Shown piece after piece: positions 57,331-64,000 of a DNA stretch of 64,000 nucleotides; the stretch's first letter is position 1; each line of letters starts with the position of its first letter. The position numbers were made by a program, and so were the translations under genes. The notes beneath the pieces are model-generated. The model saw nothing but the letters and a program-made list of their open reading frames with translations, did not search any database and had not been told where the DNA came from. This DNA comes from Vermamoeba vermiformis. Lineage: Eukaryota; Tubulinea; Echinamoebida. The stretch spans positions 62,001-126,000 of the forward strand of contig JBEWZL010000216.1 of NCBI GenBank assembly GCA_045837725.1, written 5' to 3'.

Positions 57331-57795
57331 ATGGCCGCAAGAGTGTCAGGCGTGCAAAAAGAAATATTAAAAATATACAGAGCGTTTCTAAGAGAAGTGA
57401 GACGTCGCGAGCCTAATGAACGAGAAGGATTATTAGCTACAATAAAATCTCGCTTCAAAAAAGACAAACAAATTCCAAGGTAAGTTAATAATTAATTAAT
57501 TGCATTTTTTTAGCATATTTAGAAAACTACGGGAGGATCCTGAATGTCCCGAAAATATTTTCGCCGTGAATCCAATATCGTTTACGGAAATTTCTATTAC
57601 CTTATATTCATTAATACTAATGAAGTAATCTATATTAGGAAAGAATTTGAATATATTGAGTACAAGATTGGTTACGCACGAAGACAGTTACGCGCACTTC
57701 AAGACGGACAGATAACGGGCAGTGCAAGTGTTGGAACTAAAACTGAGACCAATGTAACTAACAATATGAACACGAACAAAAGCAATTCCTCATAG
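57331..57795 (+). CDS. SDHAF1: LYR-motif protein, SDHAF1-like succinate dehydrogenase assembly factor
   Basis: Two exons, intron about 57480-57639. The protein starts MAARVSGVQKEILKIYRAFL and contains a LYR-type motif (IYR) followed by FLREVRRR and an N-E-R-segment, as in SDHAF1: helix, LYR motif, then KSRFKKDKQIPRKEFEYIEY. LYR proteins act in the mitochondrial matrix with acyl carrier protein to deliver Fe-S clusters; SDHAF1 serves the SdhB subunit of complex II. The C-terminal tail is Thr/Asn/Ser-rich, longer than in animals. Length about 102 residues, normal for the family. The initial ATG lacks an upstream in-frame alternative. Confidence 0.75.
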
Positions 57796-58238
57796 TAAGC
57801 ACAAACTAATTTTTCGATCGCGCGATCTCACCTTGTAAATAAAAGCAAATGTAAATATTACGCATATAGTATTGCGGTGCCATATAGTTTATAGTATGAT
57901 ATTACCTACGCTTACTACAGCACTACAAGTAATTTTTGTGATTTTGGGTCAAATTCCTTCGCAAAATATGGTGAGTTTATTGCGCGATGGCCGAACAGCA
58001 TACTCTGTAATTACTGTATAAAGAACAACAAAGGTATGAAGACTGTCGATTTATGCGAAATAGCTTTTCAGCGGTGCTGCGAGACTGAAGGAACTTGATC
58101 ACGATCAAGAACAAAAATAATTGCACTAAAATTATTATTGAAAGCAAATAGCACCAATAGTCAATCCCACATGATTTACTTTCCGCAGTGGCAATAATGG
58201 CACGATTTAAATATTTATTGAAATAATTTTTTTTCTAG
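57796..58238 (+). other. Upstream region with a possible leader exon (57896-57970)
   Basis: Contains a 25-codon open segment (MILPTLTTALQVIFVILGQI to a final M) ending exactly at a GTGAGT donor; the acceptor TTTTTCTAG at 58238 would join it in frame to the next gene. The segment would be a hydrophobic signal anchor. No other feature seen. Confidence 0.35.
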
Positions 58239-58594
58239 ATGTCAGAAGACTACGAAGCATACGAATCATCCTCAAACTCAGTCCTTGCTAAAATCACGCA
58301 CAACAAATTCGTTACGAATTTTATGAATTATTGGAACGTTGGTACAACTTGGTTCGCAGGCGTAAGTGGATCATTTCGCGATCTGCAATCAGGCTTTGCC
58401 TCTTTGCAGTACTAAGTTATAATAATCGTACTATTATTAATATCCGTTGATAATAGAAAGTTAAGCCTGTTATTCAATACGGTTGGGTGCCTTTTGTCGT
58501 GTACATGGGCATGCGAACAGATGCACGTCTTACTTTGGCTTCAGTTGTTTTCCCTATCTTCTTTGATTCTGGTTTGGAACACGGTACGTATTAA
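58239..58594 (+). CDS. Small membrane protein, Tom7-like
   Basis: Two exons joined over an intron (about 58361-58455): the N-terminal MSEDYEAYESSSNSVLAKIT and FMNYWNVGTTWFAG, then the C-terminal IQYGWVPFVVYMGMRTDARL. The last piece is like Tom7 (helix, then GWxPxVxYxG), a small subunit of the mitochondrial TOM translocase, but the match is short. The acidic N-terminus and single hydrophobic segment suit a tail-anchored outer-membrane protein. About 86 residues from the ATG at 58239; a possible upstream exon (57896-57970) would add a hydrophobic stretch and argue against Tom7. Stop at 58594 follows a GTACGT that could also be a donor. Confidence 0.4.
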
Positions 58595-58823
58595 ATAATA
58601 ATATAACCATATTTAGATCTAATCTTTCGTCACTTCAGCCGAATAAAAACTGCGATCAACAATTTAACCTGTAAAAAGACTTCAATTACGAATAAACCTG
58701 TCGTTATAGCTATGCTCGTATCATATTGGTCGTATTGGAGATAATCTAGGAGTTTGATCACGTGGGCACGTCAGTGGTGGTTTTTAAGTTTGTCGCGATC
58801 GTTATATTTTGTTATTTTTCAAG

Positions 58824-61327
58824 ATGGCGAACAACAAAGCCTTATTTATTGCTTTAGTCTGCTCGCTATTTGCGGCTACTATTGCACAATCGTGCTCATT
58901 CCCGCAACGAGCTTGGGTTGATTACAACACTGTCAAGAACTGCATCAACTCCATTGCGCCCAATCCCACTCAACAACAACAAACTCTCGATACCCTTAAC
59001 AAGGGTCTTCAAATTTATGCCTTCCGAGACATCAACAAGTAAGTACAACCACGTTTGAATGAACTTTGGCCGTTGAGGATCTCCGAATCCCTGTTGCAAA
59101 TAATTATCGTTAATTATATAGTTACAAAATATTTCTCTATGCATAAAAATATAAAATACTAATTTGTATGTTTAATTTGAAAAACTCTTTGGAATGGTCC
59201 AATGATTTTTCGGATCACGCGGTAACTAATTGTTACCTGTAGGGACTCACCGGGCTCTCAATTGATGCACATTAGCGTCGATATTTTTGCACAATTGCAA
59301 AACATTTCACAGTCCAGTTTCACAACTGACTTCCAGTTCCATCAGGTAAGCACGCAGTCCCACCCACAAATTTTTAGCAAAGACAATTAGCTTTCGCATT
59401 ATATTATTTACCTTATATGCATTACGATGCAACGAAAACCAAGTATTTCAAAACGTTATTCTCATCCTGGATTTGTAGGCGATCAGCAACGTGTTGTTGT
59501 CTTTGCACGACGCTCATACCACGTACAGCAAGCCCACGTGCTACCAAATCTTCTCTGTGCAGCCTTTCGCCCTCAGCTCGCTCTACAACGCTTCTATTAG
59601 CGAGCAACAAATTTTCATTTCTGGCATCTACCAATACGCAAGCAAATGGAACCAAGATTTCACCAAGTACAACGGCTGGACTGTTATTTCTATCGACGGT
59701 GACGACGCCTTGCCTCACATTGTTGCTTATGCTCTTAAGAACGCTTGGTTGTCGAAGGACGTTTCCGTTATGTTCAACTGGGCTCTCGAATCCGGATTCC
59801 AACAACGAACTTTGGCTTTGTTCGATATGCCCGCCAAGCCTGTCCGCAAATACACCTTGCAAGACCCTAAGTCTGGCAACGTCGTCGACATTTCTGTGCC
59901 TTATTTGATGCTCGCTGCTGGTGGTGACATTACCTCCCAGAACTGCTTCGCTCCTCCATCTCCACAACAACAACAAGAAGACAAGTCTGCCAATGTCTTG
60001 GAACGCTTTTCTGTGCCCAAGGAGCTCAAGCTCTTGCAAGGACAAGGCAACGAGAAGGTCGCTCGTGCGTAAGTACTAACTAAAAAGTCTCGCGCTTTAA
60101 CGCCCTTTCTAACGATGACGTGCTTAGTGGCGGATCCTTCAAATCAGACTCGATCTCCATGTACCAGTTTGACAGCCAGACTATGGTGTTGCGCATCACT
60201 TCATTCGAGCCTAAAGATAGCAACGACGCCTTCTTGAACACTATCGAACAAGGCATTAAATACGCTCAAGACAACAACTTGCCACAACTCATCATCGATC
60301 TCCGTGGTAACGGTGGTGGTGACATCTGCTTGGGCTATCAAGTCTTGCACAGATTGATGGAGGAAGACCACCCTGAAGGTCGTTACGACGTCATTCACTC
60401 CGAAATTTCCACTGCTGCTTTCTACGCTGGTGTTGGCTTGCCGCCTTCGTTTTTCTTGGTTTCTCCTCAATGGTGGGACGATGAACAAGGTGCGTGCTAT
60501 TAGAGTATCGACAAGTAGATAGACTATTGACATTTGTTTTGTTAGGCAACACTTACTACAACATTAGCTGGTACGACCCTGGTCAAACTCACATCCGCGG
60601 TGGTGTCAAGGGTCGATACAGTGAACGTGTTTACCACGCTTGCGATTACGTCAAGGAAGACTTGCAGGTAATGAACGAGAACTTGACACGTGCACATTCG
60701 AATTTTTTTTGACTCGTTATGTTAACTCATTAATGCCATGATGGTACTAACGTTATTATGCTACAGTACAAATTCAAGGGTATTTTGGTTGTCAGTGACG
60801 GTACTTGCGGCAGCACTTGCGCCGTGTTCAGCAGCCACTTGGACGAGGTCGATAACATCGACACTGTTGCCGTTGGTGGTCTTTACAACACCCCCACTTC
60901 TTACATGTCCTTCCCTGGTGGTGAAGTCATTGGTTTGAATGACGTCATTCAATTGTTGCAAGCATTGAACGTGGCTAACAACCCTGCCGCACCGCAACAT
61001 TTCCCGACCACTGCTGACCTTAGGTAAGTTTCAATATCCCTATGCTTCATACTCAATATAGTGACTGCCAGTGCGTATCATAAGCTAATGTATTTGATTA
61101 GATACACTTTCTTGGAGATCTACCCTTGGTCCTCAAAGGATCCCGCCAACACTCCTTTGGAATTCGTTTGGAAGCCTGCCACTCATAAATTGGACTTCTG
61201 GTTCTACGGCGATCAAAACACTGAGTTGTTGTATCAACAAGTCTTGCCTTTCTTCCAACACATTAACACTGACGTCACCAAGGTCATGAAGAATCCTTCG
61301 AAGATCTATTCGAGCTTGAACCTTTAA
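58824..61327 (+). CDS. Secreted S41-family serine peptidase
   Basis: The signal peptide is at 58824 (MANNKALFIALVCSLFAATI, then AQSCSFPQRAWVDYN). Five or six introns. S41 blocks: LPQLIIDLRGNGGGDICLGY (about 60276-60335), typical of tail-specific/CPAF-type peptidases, and the catalytic serine block SDGTCGSTCAVFSSHLDEV (about 60794-60850) where the Ser follows CGST-type loop geometry. The N-terminal half is a helical and beta region with a QQQ-rich loop. Such secreted S41 peptidases are known in fungi and protists and degrade proteins outside the cell or in vacuoles. It keeps the Ser; the Lys partner was not assigned. About 680 residues; an intron carries a TTGACACGTG element (60683). Confidence 0.82.
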
Positions 61328-61470
61328 GATAAAGATTAGTGAAATAAAATATAAGTTTTAAGCAGTAGCGTTGATATCGAAGCCAAAGTACGGATGAAAA
61401 ATCGATTGACAGATCAGGAAAAAGAACTCTAGAATTTCAATTTTATTTACATCAAATAGGCGCTGAATAA

Positions 61471-61699
61471 TTAGGAAATAAATATTCTAGCAATAATTAT
61501 TGCTAGAATTAATACTAAAACGAAAATTTTGGCGGTTTGGTTTAAAGGCAGCAATCCGGGTCTTCTTTTGAATTTTTCTGCCGCTTCGATCAATTGATCC
61601 GGGGCAACACCAAAATTTCTATCATTCGCTATAATTTTTTCAATATTGTCTTTTATTCTTCGGGGAAGGTCTTCTGGATCTTCATCTGTATTTGTCTTC
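61471..61699 (-). CDS. Small tail-anchored protein, copy 1 (5' end unresolved)
   Basis: C-terminal exon of a short protein: DEDPEDLPRRIKDNIEKIIA, NFGVAPDQLIEAAEKFKRRP and a single terminal membrane helix TAKIFVLVLILAIIIARIFI. Stop at 61471. The exon seems to begin after an AG close to 61699, but a start exon could not be fixed; a candidate ATG at about 61825 does not join cleanly. The next gene is its homologue: NFG, the Arg/Lys-rich segment and the KIFVLVLI anchor recur. Tail-anchored topology suggests an ER or mitochondrial outer-membrane protein. Family unknown. Confidence 0.55.
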
Positions 61700-61862
61700 C
61701 ATAGTTATATTCCAACAAAGGTATTCAAGCACGTAATGTGGTCTTACTTTCACATAAATTGCAATTTTAGCAACGACAAAAAAAAATTCAAATATTTGAA
61801 TAATAGCGGTTTCTTGAGAAGACATCGTTTTTAAAATTAATATTTAATTAACTTAGGACGGA

Positions 61863-62078
61863 TTACATAAATATTCGAGAAATAATCATCGCTACAATTA
61901 AGACTAAAACAAAAATTTTAATCATGCTTGTATCTTTTTTTGGTCTTCGAAATCGTTCGTCTATCAATTCATGTGCCTCCAATCGCGGATTAAGCTTATC
62001 AATTAATTCGATATGGCCGAAGTTTTCTTTCATTATTCGGTTGATCTTTTCTTGATCTTGTGGATCTCCAGTCTCCAT
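61863..62078 (-). CDS. Small tail-anchored protein, copy 2
   Basis: Single-exon protein of 71 residues: METGDPQDQEKINRIMKENF, a middle helix with NPRLEAHELIDERFRRPKKD, and a terminal membrane helix KIFVLVLIVAMIISRIFM. Homologous to the gene just downstream (the shared NFG, FRR-type basic run and KIFVLVLI anchor), so a tandem duplicate. The cytosolic part is amphipathic, charged, and could be a regulatory peptide. No known family was recognised; SNARE-like or phospholamban-like roles are guesses. The ATG at 62078 is the only in-frame start. Confidence 0.6.
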   Translation of the reverse strand: METGDPQDQEKINRIMKENFGHIELIDKLNPRLEAHELIDERFRRPKKDTSMIKIFVLVLIVAMIISRIFM

Positions 62079-62291
62079 GTTGATGCTCGAGGTGGCTTAC
62101 GAAAAAAATTAATATTATAGTAAGTAATTGTGCTGTTTCGCGTTAATTTATTCAAATAAACTGGTGGCTAAAAGAAATTGTGCTTTTTTTAAGGCTCTAA
62201 CAAAAACGGTTGAAAAAAACGCGTACAATACTGGTCAAAATTTATTAATAATAAATTAATTAAATTCTTAGAAATTAATGGCGATAATATG

Positions 62292-63113
62292 TTAATCATC
62301 CCGATCGTGTTTCCTTCTGTACTCTCCGGCAACTACTCGCTGGTTTTCTTCTTGTAACTGTTTAAGGTCGTCTGCTGCTGCCTTCTTTCGCTTTTTTGTA
62401 GCTTTAATTTCGTCCAGGAGCCATTTAAATGCTAAATAATAAACGATTAGCGCTATTGAAGAGAAAATTGTACGCGGATGTACCTTCTTTGATATTTTTT
62501 CCTGCTGTGGCTGAAATAATTTCAATATGACTATTTTCGAACGTCGAAAACTTCTGCTTGAAATGAGCGGCATCTCCTTTCTCCAGATCCGATTTGTTGC
62601 CGAGGATCAAGATCGGAAGTTGTTCGTGAAGCCTAGATACAACGCCTTGCAACGCTTCATAGGAGGCACCAAAATTATTACTATCGCTAAGGTCTACCAT
62701 CCATATTATGCCTTGCGCTTGAGCGAGCGCGTTGTCCCAGCAATTTCGTTGCGCATCCAATCCGCCTCCGCAATCCCAAAAGGAGATTTTTTTGCCAGAA
62801 AAATTAAAATTGCCGTGATTGTACGTGGGGGCTATGAAATTTCTTATTAATAACAGATTTAACGAAGCTAGAATTTTTTAAAAATTGTCTAAAACGGCAT
62901 CTAGAATTCCATAATAATTTGGACGCAAATAATTCAATTATTACGTACTAGGAGTATTAGGCACTTTAGCGTCATGATTTATCTTCGTATAGAACGTCGT
63001 TTTGCCGGATGCCGAAAGCCCCAACAACGCAACGGCTATTTCCTTCTCTATTTAATTAACCGTTAATACTAATATTAGGCGAGTAGATTTTTAATTTACG
63101 TACTCTTAATCAT
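62292..63113 (-). CDS. ARF-like small GTPase with altered switch II
   Basis: Four exons. A short first exon (MIK, start 63113) joins to EIAVALLGLSASGKTTFYTK (P-loop GLSASGKT), then PTYNHGNFNFSGKKISFWDC, where switch II reads WDCGGG instead of the WDxGGQ of ARF and ARL proteins, so the usual catalytic Gln is missing. G4 is LGNKSDLE (NKxD); G5 region ISATAGKN. The last exon (FKWLLDEIKATKKRKK) is the ARF-like C-terminal helix plus a basic, coiled extension EENQRVVAGEYRRKHDRDD. It lacks an N-terminal Gly, so it is not myristoylated. Probably membrane traffic; slow or regulated hydrolysis is inferred from the substitution. SRP-receptor beta was considered; the ARF-type motifs fit better. Confidence 0.78.
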
Positions 63114-63247
63114 GTTTGGTCGATGCTTTGCTGAACTCGGATACTATGGCACGACAGTTTTTTTTATCGTTTAAAATCGAAAAACAGAAATCAAGAATTC
63201 TAATTCTGGGTGGAATTGACAAGTATAGACAGGTACAGATAGTCAAT

Positions 63248-64000
63248 TTACCTACATACCAAAAGTAGCAATTTCTCTCGGGCGATCTTTTGGAATTCTG
63301 GAGCGGAAGCTAAATTAGTTTTATTTTGCTTCATATCCTCCACCCGCGAATTAATTCGACTAATTCTTGCGGAAGAGAATTAATATTTTCATTAGGCATC
63401 TTTCTAGCCACATATTTTGCGACAATATTTTTAAGGCTCAGATCCGTTCCTATTCAAAAATACTCATTAACAACAATTATAACTATTTAAAATTATATCC
63501 TACGTACCATATACTTTAAGTGAGTATATATCAGTGCCACCAACGTTTCCAGACCAAATATATACAGTGTCGCCGTCGGCTACGGCAGAATGAACGGATC
63601 TAGCGTCAATAGTGACTGGCCCTAGAACTTCGACTTTCCTCCATATATTTCTTGCTATATAATATTATGTAAGTAAGAAGTGGCACAACGGATTCGCAAC
63701 AATAATACAGCTAACGAAGATCTTTTTTCGACATCCGAAATTTAAAATTTCATACCAAAGTCATATAAAGCTACTGAATCCAAAAAACTTCTTCCGCTGT
63801 AACCTCCGAATAAAACTCCGAGTAATTCTCCGTTGCCTGTCTTAACCAGCGTAAATGAATGGCCTGCGCAAGAGGACGGTTTGTTTTCTTCAGGAAAATT
63901 TATTCTGGTCCATTCATAACTCCCTAAAATAATAATTGTATTAATATATAAGACAATTTTGTACATTAATTAATATTCGCAAATAAAATTTGCACGAAAA
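63248..64000 (-). CDS. Kelch-repeat protein (5' end outside window)
   Basis: Exons read from the right edge: SYEWTRINFPEENKPSSCAG and HSFTLVKTGNGELLGVLFGG (Kelch repeat, the GG and a following YSGRSFLDSVALYDF), then RNIWRKVEVLGPVTIDARSV, HSAVADGDTVYIWSGNVGGT and DIYSLKVYG (second repeat). The C-terminal exons lose the repeat pattern: SLKNIVAKYVARKMPNENIN and NLASAPEFQKIAREKLLLLV, which look like helices. Kelch repeats form a beta-propeller for protein binding. Stop at 63248 is the likely end, though GTAAAT there could be a donor. The N-terminal part lies beyond the window. Confidence 0.65.

Noticed and set aside
59422-60045. 207-residue minus-strand frame opposite the S41 peptidase
   Set aside because: Antisense shadow caused by biased codon use of the peptidase exon; the plus strand has the family motifs.
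1-64000. CRISPR arrays, bacterial operons, riboswitches
   Set aside because: Nothing with regular spacers or bacterial regulatory layout; all gene structures are eukaryotic.

Overview
The window is nuclear DNA of an intron-rich, AT-rich, gene-dense eukaryote: about 34 protein genes in 64 kb on both strands, often with under 300 bp between them. Introns are mostly 45-160 bp, typically with GTAAGT or GTACGT donors and TAG or CAG acceptors. Gene content (receptor-type kinases with the HRDLAARN loop, RGS protein, Arp2/3 subunit, cathepsin X, endoglycoceramidase, Mago nashi, transportin-3-like receptor) suggests a unicellular or simple member of Amorphea (an amoebozoan or a unicellular relative of animals). 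The species cannot be named from sequence alone. No prokaryotic operons, CRISPR arrays, retroviruses or intact transposons were recognised.

Layout. 1-5.8 kb: two tandem receptor kinases. 5.9-13 kb: SR-type RNA-binding protein, EGF-headed seven-pass protein, kanadaptin. 13-15.3 kb: P-loop NTPase A. 15.3-16.3 kb: unresolved coding-like stretch. 16.5-22.1 kb: ARPC4, ZIP zinc transporter, endoglycoceramidase. 22.3-26.8 kb: SAM-headed NTPase B converging on a coiled-coil/SAM protein. 27-34 kb: DUF2891 protein, a membrane protein with an F-box-like segment, Mago nashi, a secreted protein with tail-fibre-like beta repeats. 35-38.5 kb: single-exon F-box/ankyrin-like protein, four-pass protein with a ubiquitin-like tail. 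38.7-42.2 kb: divergent cathepsin X pair. 42.5-45 kb: SAM-headed NTPase C. 45.1-49.3 kb: ankyrin-TKL kinase with a tRNA-Asn gene in an intron. 49.6-55.2 kb: transportin-3/importin-13-like receptor with a 5S rRNA gene in an intron. 55.8-64 kb: RGS protein, SDHAF1-like LYR protein, small Tom7-like protein, S41 peptidase, two tail-anchored proteins, ARF-like GTPase, Kelch protein (cut by the window edge).

Themes. (1) Three large P-loop NTPases (A, B, C), two of them headed by SAM-like domains, have modules almost free of CpG, while their own header exons and most neighbouring genes are CpG-rich; this suggests cytosine methylation, foreign origin, or both. (2) Two RNA polymerase III genes (5S rRNA and tRNA-Asn) lie inside introns of unrelated protein genes, in the sense direction. 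(3) A palindrome, TTGACACGTGTCAA, recurs in introns, mostly of genes for secreted or membrane proteins. (4) Digestive hydrolases (endoglycoceramidase, two cathepsins X, S41 peptidase) fit a phagotrophic life. Exon joins were worked out by eye from splice signals and reading frame; small exons and 5' ends are the least certain parts.
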